DNA from: Gymnothorax reevesii
Lineage: Eukaryota; Chordata; Actinopteri; Anguilliformes; Muraenidae
DNA: 64,000 nt
Direction: 5' to 3'
NCBI GenBank assembly: GCA_029721435.1
Contig: CM056581.1
Coordinates: forward strand, 73,332,712 to 73,396,711
Position 1 is the first letter of the stretch. Every line of letters starts with the position of its first letter. Below the pieces are notes generated by a model. That model had not been told where the DNA came from and did no database searches. It was given only the letters and a program-made list of their open reading frames with translations. Both the position numbers and the translations under genes were made by a program. Positions 53,974 to 64,000 of the stretch are shown here, piece by piece.

Positions 53974-54890
53974 GCAGAGATAAGCACTCGCCGACAAGGA
54001 CTTCAAGGTCTAGCTGATCGCAAGTGACGTGATGCCTTGGGGGGCAAAAGGAAATTATTCCAAAAGGAACACTTAAAAAAACACTAATAGATCCGTGATT
54101 AAATTTTTTGACTACCGCAAATGATCAATATATAATCTGTTGATTTTTCTGTTATAAATTGTCGGTGCCTTTTTCCATGGCAGAGACTACTTTTTTATAT
54201 TAATTCAGGATACGCGAACACCAAGGGGACCTTGTCTCTAAGAGCGTTCTCGTAATCTAAACTGCTGCGGTTCTCTGCGTGTAGCACTGGTCAGGAGATT
54301 CCGTGCTGCCGGCTTATGTCATTACCAAGTCGGTAAAATGAGAAGGTGTAACGACACCAGTGTTTTCAGTTATTGTATTTGATGAATGGCTTTATTATAT
54401 AGCAACTCCACTGCTTCACCTGTCTTTTATGTAACGTTACAGAATAAACAGTGAGGTAGCAAAGGCTGTTGTTGGTTAACTTGGGTTGGATGACGGGTAT
54501 GTATTCGGTAACTACTTAAGGTGACATCCTATAAGCGTGCATGTGGCTAACACTTGCTTTGCTTTTTCGAAGAATAAAATGTTCAAGATGCACCTAAGCT
54601 GAGTTGTTTATTACCATTACTTTGAATATCTTACACCGATTCACGGTACTGTGTTTTGCTGCTTCATGTATTATAACGAGGGCTTACTGCAATTAACAGT
54701 TATGTCTGGATCTTATGTAGTGGGCATAACTGTTTATTGCAGTCAGCCCTCGATATGCTGGCTTTCGGTTCAGTAGTACCAGTTCTATTAATACAGCCAT
54801 GGTTTCATCAGCGTTGACAAGGTTTTTTGATACATAGTGGCTGCCGTAGTTGCAAAGTGAGCGCTAGAATGCTTCGTTTGAATGTAATAC
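53974..54890. other. No gene recognised
   Basis: Contains an inverted pair around ACTGCAATTAACAGTTATG and CATAACTGTTTATTGCAGT (54689-54707, 54724-54742), a possible small foldback. No coding signal. Confidence 0.5.
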
Positions 54891-54901
54891 ACGATTCCAA
54901 C

Positions 54902-55830
54902 GCTGGATGGGGGTAATTCCTACACAATGTCCCTTTAAGACCCGGACCCAGGCACAGGGTCTAGAACAGGGACTTGGGGGGGCACACACACCTCCCTTTA
55001 TGACAATTAGAACATTCTTGGGTAGCTCTGAATTATATTCCTTTATTGACGCTGTTACGAGCTCTATTGTATTTATTTTGCCTTGTTCTTAATTGATTGT
55101 TTCCACTTCCGGAGGGGGCGGTGCTTTTTAAGGCCGCCGCTTGCACATGCCAGGGGAGACTAGCTCTTCGACCATTTTGCAAGTAGCGTTTTGGAACTGT
55201 GAGTATTTGGATTGCCTTCTGTGTTGGACCGGTTTTGTCTTGACCTACGATTCTTGCCTGGCCCCGTTTTTGGTTCGTTTGGATCCCTGTGATTGACCCT
55301 TAGCTTGTCGCTCTGTGACTTTGATTCTTGCTCTTGCCCCTCTAACTGGTTGCTTGGTAATAGATGCCCGGGTTTTTGACTTTTGATTCGCTTGTCTGAC
55401 TGCCTCGCTCGTCTCGTCCTTTCTGTACGCTGTCCGGTTACTCTGGTTAGCTAGGGTATTCCCAGCTGGGTCTTCCCATCCTTCCATCGGGATACCCCTT
55501 TATTGTTTTGCTTTGTTATTTTCCCTTTGTAATTTTTGGAGGTGACTCTGGGTGGAAACTTGTTTCCGAAGGGGGTACACTATTCGCTCGCTCAGTCCGC
55601 GCTTCTGGACTGAGTGTTCTGGAGTTATGTGTTTAAAAGCCGCCCCGTGCCTGGTAAACCTTCGAAGACTAGCGGTAGGTCTCAGTTAGCTCTGGTTAGG
55701 CAGTATAGGGACCGGAGTACTGTGCAGCGTTCAGGTTATTTCGTATTCGCCGCAGTTTTCTCTCCCCGTGCTTTCTTCCGTTCTCTACTTGTGGCCGCAC
55801 TACCTAGACCGAGTTGAAGGCGTTTTCCAA
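54902..55830 (+). repeat. LTR- or leader-like repeat, unclassified
   Basis: C/T-rich with a possible TATA region before the GC-rich GGAGGGGGCGGTGCTTTTTA (55112-55131), strings such as TGACTTTGATTCTTGCTCTT and an AGTTCTGGAGT-like end, similar in style to fish LTRs. A match within the window was not found, so the assignment is weak. The open frames here lack domains. Confidence 0.3.
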
Positions 55831-55858
55831 TTATCGTAATAGGCACCTGTTTTTCTCT

Positions 55859-56561
55859 ATATGCAATCTACCAGCGATGAAATCATGGGGTAAATTCAGT
55901 AGAACTGAGAATTGGGGTGGATAAAACATCCATTTTAAACAATTAGTAGTCCTGACCTGTTCTCAGTCATTTTCATGATTAAAAAAAGGTTCACTCCGAG
56001 AGCACTCCACACTAGGCAGGTGTTGCTTGTTCTCCTCGATTAGGTAGGACGACAATCATTCATCTGGACCGCGTTTCCCAAAGCCGTAGTTGCTACCTAA
56101 GTTAGCAACTTACATAGTTCGTCCATTCACAGTCAATGGGCCCAACTACGTAAGTTAGCATCTCTGATTTTGGGAAACGCACCCCTGGACGCGTATTTGC
56201 TGAATTTAAATCGTCATTCAAAATTGCATACCTGCGCAAATAGCTTGAGCTGCATGCTTTTTATTGCCTACTTCACAGCCATTGCCACTTTTATTCACTC
56301 AATGCCGAGAGTAATTTTGAATAACGTTGATTTTACTTAAGCAAATATGTGTCCAGATGAATGATTGTCCTCTTACTTAATCGGGGAGACCAAGCAACAC
56401 CTGTTAAGTGTGGAGTGCTCTCTGAGTGAACCTTTTGTTAATTATGAAAATGACTGAGAACAGGTTAGGACTAATAATTGCTTAAAACGGATGTTTTGTC
56501 CACCCCAATTCTCAGTTATACTAAATTTACCCCATGTTTCATTGCTGTTAGATCGCATATG
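55859..56561. mobile_element. Foldback element of about 700 bp with a MITE in one arm
   Basis: Left arm 55859-56228 (without the MITE) and right arm about 56310-56561 are inverted repeats, e.g. GAGAATTGGGGTGGATAAAA versus its near inverse at 56490-56510. The end ATATGC/GCATAT touches the element at 56562. No coding capacity. Confidence 0.8.
56070..56184. mobile_element. 115-bp MITE with GCGTTTCCCAAA ends
   Basis: Inverted ends GCGTTTCCCAAA and TTTGGGAAACGC, flanked by CTGGAC (56064-56069, 56185-56190). The other arm of the host foldback shows the site without it (near 56350-56362). Confidence 0.75.
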
Positions 56562-58447
56562 GGGCTCTAATTTCCTGGCGCAACGCAGGTGGCGTAACGA
56601 GGCGCAGCCCGCGCAGTGGTAATTTCGTACGACGCAGCCCGCGTAGTGGTAATTTCGTGAGGTGCGCCGAGATGGGTGTGGCGGCGTAGTAGGGGGAGGC
56701 GTCACATATTCATCAAGACGCAGTGACAATTTCGTAGAAAAAGTCTCCGCTGGAGTTGCGCAGAAAACTCGCCATGTCCAACCTGGTTTAATTTTCGTGC
56801 AGTGGTAATTTGGCTGACCGGCGCAGAGCGCGCACACGCCACCGAAATCTCTCAGGCAGGTTTACAGAATGTCAGGCACATTTCAATGCAAGAAATAATT
56901 ACAGGAAGCACTATTTAATGTAACTATCTGAATAAGGACATAAATTATAGTATCTATATTGATTGTCCGGATGTCAGATTGAAGGCGGTTGTCACGCTTA
57001 ATGGAAACTTGACCTGGCTTAATCAACGCAGCTGAATCTGTGATGCAAACTAACGACTTCACATCTTTCTCAGCCAACCATAAACTGTATCGAATGCTTG
57101 CGTTCTATGCTCATTAAAGTCGCTTGCACACTGGACGCGAAACGAATTTTTCGCACAACTGATTACAGACAAAGTCAATGCAAAGACGTGATAGTCGGAC
57201 AAAGTTTTAATATAGCTCCGTGTCCGAAAGTCATAAAAGTTCAAATTTTTCTGAGTATTCCAGGAATTATTAGACGTGCAAACTTGGCTATATTTGTGTT
57301 CGACTTTCACAAAATGCAAATTGATAGCTATCGACTTTTCTTGGTCTTTTTAGCCTATTCGTCTGTTTGACGGCAGTCTTTATTCGGTCTTTCTTTTGAA
57401 AATAAGTCAGATGGACCGAACAGATTCACGCTTTATTTCCACCGCAGAGATAAAATAGTGCATGAGCAAATCAATTCCATGACCATTGACAATGTGAAGA
57501 AATTATCGCATGCACGATCAAGACTGTCCGACACGAAATGCGAAATAGGCTACTCCATGTCCATCAGCCAGCAAAAAGTAAAAGTATTGATATGAGAAGA
57601 GATTTATACCAACAAATGGGATATCCAACAAAGATGACCCGCCAATATATAAATCGCAGTGTTCATTGGATGTTCTGTTGTTAAAATGTTTCTTTTTTTC
57701 TTTATTTCATTATCAATCTGTTCTAATTGTCCTCTATTCTTGACTGTCAGACACGGAGGCATTGTACATTGTCTCGCGCCAGTGTCGACTCACTTTATTG
57801 AGCAGAGCTTAAACAGAAACATTGATTGAAATTCTCGGTACTCATCTTAAAAGAACTGAGCCCTCTTATCAAAACATTCACGTTTAATATCTAAAAGAGT
57901 CAGCAGATTTGAAGAAATTAAAAACAAAAATAGACTGTCGGACACGGAGATTTATTAAAACCCTGTCAGACTTTCGGACACAAGACGCAATCTGTCGAGC
58001 GAAAAATTCGTTTCGCGTCCAGTGTGCAAAGGCTTAATACTAGGCTACTATTATTGTCACTTAGGTTTTATCGTCTTCAGTGGGGGAATTGAATACAACC
58101 TGATTGCTATGATCTCGTACTGAGTTAAGATCACATATTGAAAATAAATGTGTCACATATCTTGCATTGTTGTCCATGCATGTTAATCCCAAAATTTAAA
58201 GCAGCAACAGTTTGTAACTAATGGGAACACGCTATACATCGTTTCTCTTGCCAGTGAGCAAGATTTGACTCGGCTGTGTCGCCTTCTTTGCCAACTTGCG
58301 CTGGAAGGAGGGGCAGAGGCGGGACAGAGGAGTATTTGCGCCAGGCTACGCCGGGCACGAAATTGCCACATACGCCTGGACACAACCCATTGGCGCGGCG
58401 CACCCCCCATGCGCCGCGCCTGCGACTGGTCTACGAAATTAGAGCCC
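56562..58447. mobile_element. Short copy of the GGGCTCTAATTTC element (1886 bp)
   Basis: The ends are identical in their outer 13 bases to those of 733-7166, and ATG flanks both sides (56559-56561, 58448-58450). The left 520 bp aligns with 733-1260 and the right part with 5750-6600. It lacks the satellite block and carries a complete nested element at 57118-58033. It keeps a right subterminal GC-rich block (58285-58440) that is replaced in the long copy. Confidence 0.85.
57118..58033. mobile_element. Nested 916-bp element, AGTCGCTTGCACACTGGACG ends, TTAA flanks
   Basis: The left end AGTCGCTTGCACACTGGACG and a right end with CGTCCAGTGTGCAAAGGC are inverted repeats. TTAA lies on both sides (57114-57117, 58034-58037). 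Related short copies: 18558-18712, 25301-25455 and the remnant ending at 6390. No coding capacity was recognised. Confidence 0.75.
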
Positions 58448-58450
58448 ATG

Positions 58451-58600
58451 GAGAGAAACCGTCTCTTCAGTTGCCAATTACAATAATTGGAAAGCGCATC
58501 AATAAAGGAGAATGAGTCAGGACTATCCTAATTGTTATAAAGGGACATGTCTGTGCCCCCCCCCCGTTTCCCTGTTCTAGCGCTGGGCCTGCCCGGACGA
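58451..58600 (+). repeat. Retroposon segment shared with 41225
   Basis: ATTGGAAAGCGCATCAATAA, then GGACTATCCTAATTGTTAT, resembles 41225-41300. A run of 11 C follows at about 58556-58566. Confidence 0.45.
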
Positions 58601-59460
58601 ATTCTTCAGCTCTGCAATCATTGCATGCTCCAGTAGTTCATTTCTGCTGTGTGGCAGTGTCGTGCGATGATGATGATAAGATGGAGCCTCGCACAAAGTC
58701 ATTGCGAAGTCTCTAAGCCTGTATTTTCTCTCTAGTCTTGTATAGACTTATCTCCCATGTTTCAGAAGTATATATTGTAACTCCGGAACTTAGTGCTGTT
58801 TATTGGTTATATCAGCACTTTAACTTTACTAGCAGGATCCTCGATTCCTTGTCCTTTTGTTCTATTTGTAATACACTGTACTGTAGTTAAAGGCCAGTAT
58901 CACTATTACTAATACTCTAATCTAGGAATCTCGATTCCTTGTTATTTCGTATTGTATTCTATTTTGCTTTCTTGCTGTACTGTGGGAATAATAAATACAA
59001 CAAAGTCCATCTTCCCACCTGAGTTCAGTCCTCAATTTTCTGTCCTCCCTTACACAAGGCTAACACATAGCATTTTGGCTTCACCAACCAGTTTTCAGAG
59101 AGAAAAAAATTAAAAGAAACTTACAATGCAGTAAAAAAAAAACAGTAACCATAAAGTACAAAAACGGATAGCTTTATGAGTCTTTAATGAATTAATACAC
59201 CCTTATTGTGCTTGGTGAGAAAGTTCACCAATATTAATTTTACACTGTGATGTACCTTTGCCCAAGGGTATGTGCAGCAGAACAAATGACTCTGTAATTG
59301 AGATTTTATTTTTTTACCTTGAGTCAAGAATATTTAAGGGAATTACGAGGGGGCCCACCTGGATGATGAACATCTGCCTCTCTCATCAAATACGGCGGTA
59401 AAGGAAATTCTGAAGTAGCAGGTACCATCTGTAGTACGGAAACTTGCAAATGCTGTAATT
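58601..59460. other. No gene recognised
   Basis: A short direct repeat (CGATTCCTTGT at 58850 and 58931) and AT-rich DNA. Confidence 0.5.
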
Positions 59461-59471
59461 ACACCTTGTTT

Positions 59472-59545
59472 ACACACACACACACACACAGACACACACA
59501 CATGTAAACAAGGACCACGCATACGTGCACACACACACACACACA
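59472..59545. repeat. (CA)n microsatellite, two blocks
   Basis: Two CA runs at 59472-59501 and 59527-59545 with short interruptions. The C-V-C-V open frame on the other strand comes from it. Confidence 0.95.
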
Positions 59546-59549
59546 TTCA

Positions 59550-60357
59550 TCTGAGTAATGATAGCTTCTATAAGCCCGTGAAACATTTAGATCCTTAAAT
59601 ATGCACTGATTAATACTGCCAATATTGTTCACAATATGTTTGAATGGCACCCACACCAGAATATAATGGTACTGTTGATCCAAGATTGAAGGCCTTCTTT
59701 ATAGGGTAAATAATGAGCATAGGCTGCTGGTTGCACATAAAAATACCAACTCTCATGACAAACTCACGCAAACTGCAGGCAACCTGTATTACCTATGCAC
59801 TCTCTACAAGCAACAAGCTTAAGAAATCTGTTTCCACGCTGCATTTTACAATGCAAAATATTTATTTGGTGCATGAATCAAAAAAAAAATGAAGACCTGT
59901 TCATTCTAGCAAGTTCAGACGCGTACTATAATTACAACTCCAGAAGGACAATAAGAATTGCATTCCTCAGGAAGGCCAGACAGTGGCTAATATCCTCACC
60001 AAATCTAGGTCTCTGAAGGATGAGGTTTCTGCCAAGGGGAGAGACTCACAACACGTCTGTATCCATCAATGCAGACTGGAGCAAATCACTGTCTGTTTAT
60101 TTTCCATTTCTGAACAAGGATAATGCTACCTAACATCTAAGCAGGGGATAGACAGCAAATAAGCAGTATAGTTTGAAGTAACAAAACTAATGCACGTCCT
60201 TGGAATCCTTGTCAGGGAGAACAGAGTGAAACCAACCACATTTCACATTTTGTGCTTTCACAGCAAAACAAACTTCCATTAATTAAAAAATCAGAACCGC
60301 ACATACTTCAGGTCATTGTAGCTATTTGTACATCCATGTGATTTAAAACATTTCATC
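59550..60357. other. No gene recognised
   Basis: Only short frames and no repeat boundary found. Confidence 0.5.
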
Positions 60358-60599
60358 TTGCTCATCAGTGGCGGCCCGTGACAAAAATTACCGAGGAAGC
60401 CAGAATGAACAACAAATTTAATTCAGTGTTTACGTGTTATTTTCCTGCAAACAAATTAGCCTACTGTCAAAGTAGCTTTATTCTACCGACTTCTCATTCA
60501 TTTTAGTGAAAAAAAAAGGTTAAAAAAAGACGAGTTCGTGTGTGAGAGAGAGAGTGAAAGCGCGAGGGAGAGCTGTGGATGTTGTATCTGTGCATTCTG

Positions 60600-61830
60600 C
60601 ATGTCATGTTTAAGTTCCGTGCCTGGCTATGCCATGTTGTTTGATTCTGTGCTTAGTGACCACTGCATATGTCTGACTACTCTTAGGATTGTGTTTTGTG
60701 TTTTGGTAATTTAGATTTCCTGTTTATTTTTCATGTGTAGATCATTTAGTTTCCATGCCATGTTTTCATTTCCATGCTTTGCACTTTGTCTCCCCTGTCT
60801 TGTCATGCGTGTATCTTTGCTCACGGTCCCTTGTCTTGTGTGCCACTCATTCGGGTGATTTATTGGTTTCTGGGTTTCAATCTTCTTTCATTATCTTGTG
60901 TTCTTCCTTCCTCTCTCTTTAACTGTCTTACTAACACATACTGAGTGTTTATTCTTTTTGCTAATTACTAACCACACTAATCTTGTATATTTCTACTAAC
61001 TTTCTAACATGCACTTGGGATTGTATAGCTGCACATACTAATTGACTAACGATCTCTCAGCAGTCGCTCAATTCTAATCTCCGCCTCCTTGCCTATCCCG
61101 AATTATCTCTGCTGCAAGTTTCCGTGGATTTCCACTTATACTTTGTGCTTTCCTTTTCTTTTATATTGGCACTTCAGCACTCCTTAACCGGAGCTGTTGT
61201 TTTGTACTTAGGTTTGTCTTGTGATCCCTGTCTGCGTTTTGGCTACAGCCAAATTCATGTAATTAGTTTATTCCTCATGTGTCTCTCTCTGATCATTGTT
61301 ACCATTGATTGCACCTGTTCTCCCTGGTCATGTGTTTACCCCGGATGTGTATATAAGATGTCTGTTTGGTTCACTTTCTTGTCAGATCATTCTCCCTAGT
61401 TTTCTCATGCCACGTTTCTCACCTTGATTTCTCAGTGTTTATCTTTCTGACTGGATTGCCCGACTTTTGATTTTTGCCTTTGTGATTTTGGATTACTGTT
61501 GCATCTGTGTGTTTTGACCATTTTTCTTCCCGACTACGAGATCTGTTTGCTGCCCTGGTAACTATTCGGATTACGTCCTGTGGATTCTGGCTTGCTTCTC
61601 TGATAGAACTATTCCTGTGTACCAGACCCATTTCTGTCTGACTACGATTACTGTGATTGCTGCCCTGGTTTTTGATACTATTTTTGCCCAACTGGATTTT
61701 GACTTTTGGATTGTGGACTCTGTACTTCTGCCTTCTGCCCTGCGGGGGTCACCCCCCTTTAATAAAACAAGCTCTACTGCATTTCCTGGTTCTCGCATCT
61801 GGTTCCTGATCGCAGCACAACAGTGGATGC
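60600..61830 (+). repeat. Long LTR-like repeat, copy 2, inside the hAT remnant
   Basis: Shares blocks in the same order with 38404-39590, including GGATTGTATAGCTGCACAT, CTCTCAGCA-TCGCTC and the 3' AATAAAA block (61760). No internal region adjoins, so it is a solo LTR candidate. Its ends are approximate. Confidence 0.55.
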
Positions 61831-62400
61831 GCGCTTCAGGCTGTGTGCGTGCCTATGGCACTGGCACACATTAGGATGTGATCAGTTAGAGGAAGCCCAT
61901 GCATCTCGTAGCTTTATTACAGCAGAAAGCTAAACACATGACGATCAGACCGCGATTATGACAAGATCTAGATATAACAAACATTTTAGCCATTGCTTTC
62001 ACACAGTGAAGTTCCGTTTTGTGGACAATGCTTCTCTCTGACTCATTTAATTGGCGACAAAAGCATTTGCAAGATAGCCGTGGACTATTGCACAAACACA
62101 GGCAAACCCCTTCCACCAACATTAGAAGTAACAATGTCATATGTGGCAGCCTCGCAACTGAAATTAAATCACAAGAATGCCAAATATTCATACATCCAAA
62201 AACACACTCAACATGAATGCATAACCCCTGCGCAACGTCTGAATTACATAAACTAAATATAAAACGCATGGTTACAAAGGTTTATATAAACTGATCTCAA
62301 ACGTGCTGCAGTGCTATCAACTGTAAACCTTACAGCTGTCAGCTGATGTCAGCGGACCTAAATGCAATCTCGGTAAGGATTGAGAGTATAAAAAAAAAAA
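61831..62400. other. hAT interior, no gene recognised
   Basis: Open frames of 87 and 127 codons on opposite strands (61993-62256, 61886-62269) lack domains. Confidence 0.4.
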
Positions 62401-62407
62401 GCATAGC

Positions 62408-62737
62408 TTAGCCATCATGCTCTGAAATCCACTTGACACGAAAAGAAAACATTTTATGCATCACATAAAAATGTGACAACCCGGTGATCAAAAAGGCCAC
62501 GGCGGGCCATAGGAAACATGGCCAGCAGAAAAGCTGGTTAAGCTTGACACTTCCTGTTTGCCACTCGTTTCTAGCATAGTTAGCTTCACAAAAAGAGCGA
62601 ACTTTTCCATCTCTCCCTTTAGTTAAATTGAGCTTTGGAGTCGGCCTACCGTCCCGCTTGACTTTTAGTTGAACCTCCAAAGCAAGTTTTGTGAAGTCAT
62701 TTTTTACAAGAAACTCAGGGTCCCTGTCACCATCCAT
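62408..62737 (-). pseudogene. hAT transposase N-terminal TTF-type zinc-finger fragment
   Basis: From ATG 62737 the frame reads MDGDRDPEFLVKNDFTKLAL, then GRPTPKLNLTKGRDGKVRSF, CEANYARNEWQTGSVKLNQL and FCWPCFLW. The pattern R-x-F-C-x-x-x-Y-x-R-x-x-W-x-x-G, then L-F-C-x-P-C is the TTF-type zinc finger at the N-terminus of many hAT transposases, where it binds element DNA. After W-P the translation (PAVAFLITGLSH) no longer fits the family, suggesting an exon end or frameshift. No dimerisation or RNase-H-like catalytic part remains in the element. The start is about 470 bp inside the element's 5' end. Confidence 0.75.
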
Positions 62738-63421
62738 TCTCTGACCTAATGGCTATACTTTCTGTGTGGGCTAGCTGGCGCCTGGCGGGACAGTTGAATC
62801 AGTGTGTGTATTTTCCGTACCGTTTGTGATTGGTCGGAAGCCAGATTTGATCTGGCCTCCCTCATTTTTTTTTTAATGATGCATCGACCATTAAGCGATG
62901 AGCCTTGCTTCAATCTGATTGGATAATTCGGGCTGTTTTTTTTCCTAAGGGAGGCCAAGCGAAGCTGGCCTCCGAACTGACAGACAGGGCGGAGGGCATG
63001 AGACACGCAGTGTAAGACACAATGAGAGCTTGACAGGAGGGGCGCTGTTTTGCTCCTCACGCTCAGCCAAAGCAGAAGTGCACTGATGTAGTGTTTTGAC
63101 AAGGAAATGACAACAATATAAAATACATTGTGGTGAAGCTTATTTATATTTTTTCTTTCTTGCAATAATTTGTGGGGAAGCCAGGCCTCCGCGAAAAACC
63201 GCCACTGCCGCTCATACTGTTTCAAAGGTATGACCTGTCAAAAAGATTTGGTCCGATGGCACAACTTTCCTCACAGTAGAGGTAAATACAGCATGGTAAT
63301 GGGGAGGCAAGAAGAAACTGAAACTGTTCACGAAGCTGGTCTGCTTGTCTATTGATGTGACTGGCAAGTTTAGCCTAAATGGGGTCATATAAAATCTGAT
63401 GTGCTTTTTCAAGTGCACCTG

Positions 63422-63613
63422 TCATTGGCCCCTCTCCCTGACTAATAGATGTTTATATGATGTTCTGGGTTCTTTTGTGACCTCCTGGATGGCTCTTACC
63501 GTGGATCGCTGGAGTCCCAAAGCCTTCGAAATGGCTTTGCAACCCTTTCCAGATTGATAGATGTCAATGACTTTGTTTCTCATCTGTTCTTGAATTTCTT
63601 TAGATTGCGGCAT
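63422..63613 (-). pseudogene. Tc1 (Sleeping-Beauty-type) transposase N-terminus with internal deletion
   Basis: From ATG 63613: MPQSKEIQEQMRNKVIDIYQ, then SGKGCKAISKALGLQRSTVR, the first helix-turn-helix of the salmonid/amphibian-type Tc1 transposases. It then jumps to IQEVTKEPRTSYKHLL, which lies in the second helix-turn-helix of the family, so about 30-35 residues including the usual linker are deleted in frame. Nothing of the catalytic domain follows before 63422. The plus-strand sequence beyond 63613 (to about 63710) could be the 5' untranslated part of the element. The left boundary is not identified. Confidence 0.85.
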
Positions 63614-63659
63614 AATGTGTTGCTTTTTTTGATCTTTTAGCCTACCTCAGTTTGTCAGA

Positions 63660-64000
63660 CAGATTGTATCTAAATGATTTCTTGATTGGGGCCATAACAG
63701 TATAAATAAAATATAATTGCCACAACAGTATATAGTTTTCTTAGAATCTATTCACCTTAACCTCATAATCCAGAACGCCCCCCGTAACTATATTTCAGGT
63801 GCTAGGTATAACAGTATTTTCCCTCTTAAAGTGATGGGATTCCAGCAAGAGATCGTACGAGGATTTAAGTGGCTGCTGAATTTTTCGAGAGATGAATCTA
63901 AGCATAAATCAATGGTAGGGAATCACGCATTTTTATTATCTGATGACTATAATTTATTGTACAACGTAGAATGACATAGAAATTCAATGCCAATTTGAAT
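63660..64000. other. No gene recognised at right edge
   Basis: An 85-codon frame (63717-63974) without recognisable domain. A TTGGGGCCATAACA string at 63687-63700 matches the end of the Gmr1-like LTRs by 14 bases only. Confidence 0.4.

Larger units (their letters stand above)
60366..63207 (-). mobile_element. hAT-like element remnant (2.8 kb) with nested LTR
   Basis: The ends CAGTGGCGG and CCGCCACTG are inverted. The 8-base flanks TTGCTCAT (60358-60365) and CCGCTCAT (63208-63215) differ by two transitions, fitting the 8-bp duplication of hAT elements. A TTF-type zinc-finger exon lies on the minus strand inside. Catalytic exons are not seen. Confidence 0.75.

Noticed and set aside
59343..59546. 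Minus-strand frame with C-V-C-V repeats
   Set aside because: Translation of the CA microsatellite.
63687..63700. TTGGGGCCATAACA string as a solo Gmr1-like LTR end
   Set aside because: Only 14 bases match, with no LTR sequence around. Probably chance or a tiny remnant.

Overview
This window looks like accessory, transposon-packed chromosomal DNA of a ray-finned (probably teleost) fish. The basis is its repeat content: several Tc1-like families of fish type, a chromodomain Ty3/gypsy end, two Gmr1-type retrotransposons, an L2/CR1-like LINE, a hAT remnant with a TTF-type zinc finger, and abundant AT-rich intergenic DNA without operons or compact coding. I found no convincing host protein-coding gene, tRNA or rRNA. 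Only one open reading frame looks intact and functional: a Tc1-like transposase at 15452-16465 (minus).

Layout. 1-600: end of a chromodomain gypsy element and part of its LTR. 733-7166: a 6.4-kb element with GGGCTCTAATTTC ends and a 3-bp target duplication, carrying a large inverted repeat built from about 178-bp satellite-like monomers. A shorter sister copy lies at 56562-58447. 7170-15250: mostly unannotatable AT-rich DNA with repeat debris and a 145-bp tandem array. 15253-16762: complete Tc1-like element. 19731-24800: a near-perfect 5-kb palindrome with a 9-bp target duplication (Mutator-like by that criterion), itself hit by a Tc1 copy. The other arm keeps the empty site. 24810-25807: a 1-kb element with GGCTGCG ends. 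25999-28202: an internally deleted LTR element whose gag has a SCAN-like segment. 28500-31430: a higher-order tandem repeat of hairpin-rich 77-bp units, split by a dead Tc1-like element. 31540-32943: LINE fragment. 33086-36919: three short DNA elements. 38404-39590: a long LTR-like repeat that recurs at about 60600-61830.

The most structured part is 41799-53969. A minus-strand Gmr1-like retrotransposon (integrase encoded upstream of reverse transcriptase) was hit in gag by a small Penelope-like fragment carrying a hammerhead-ribozyme-like motif (13-bp target duplication). That fragment was then split by a second, plus-strand Gmr1-like copy (4-bp target duplication CGTT). Both Gmr1-like copies are inactivated by stops and frameshifts.

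53970-64000 holds a second palindromic element with an empty site in one arm (55859-56561), the short GGGCTC element, a microsatellite, a 2.8-kb hAT remnant (60366-63207) and a Sleeping-Beauty-type Tc1 fragment at the right edge. The 'genes' here do not form pathways. Their relations are autonomous and non-autonomous mobile element pairs and insertion order.
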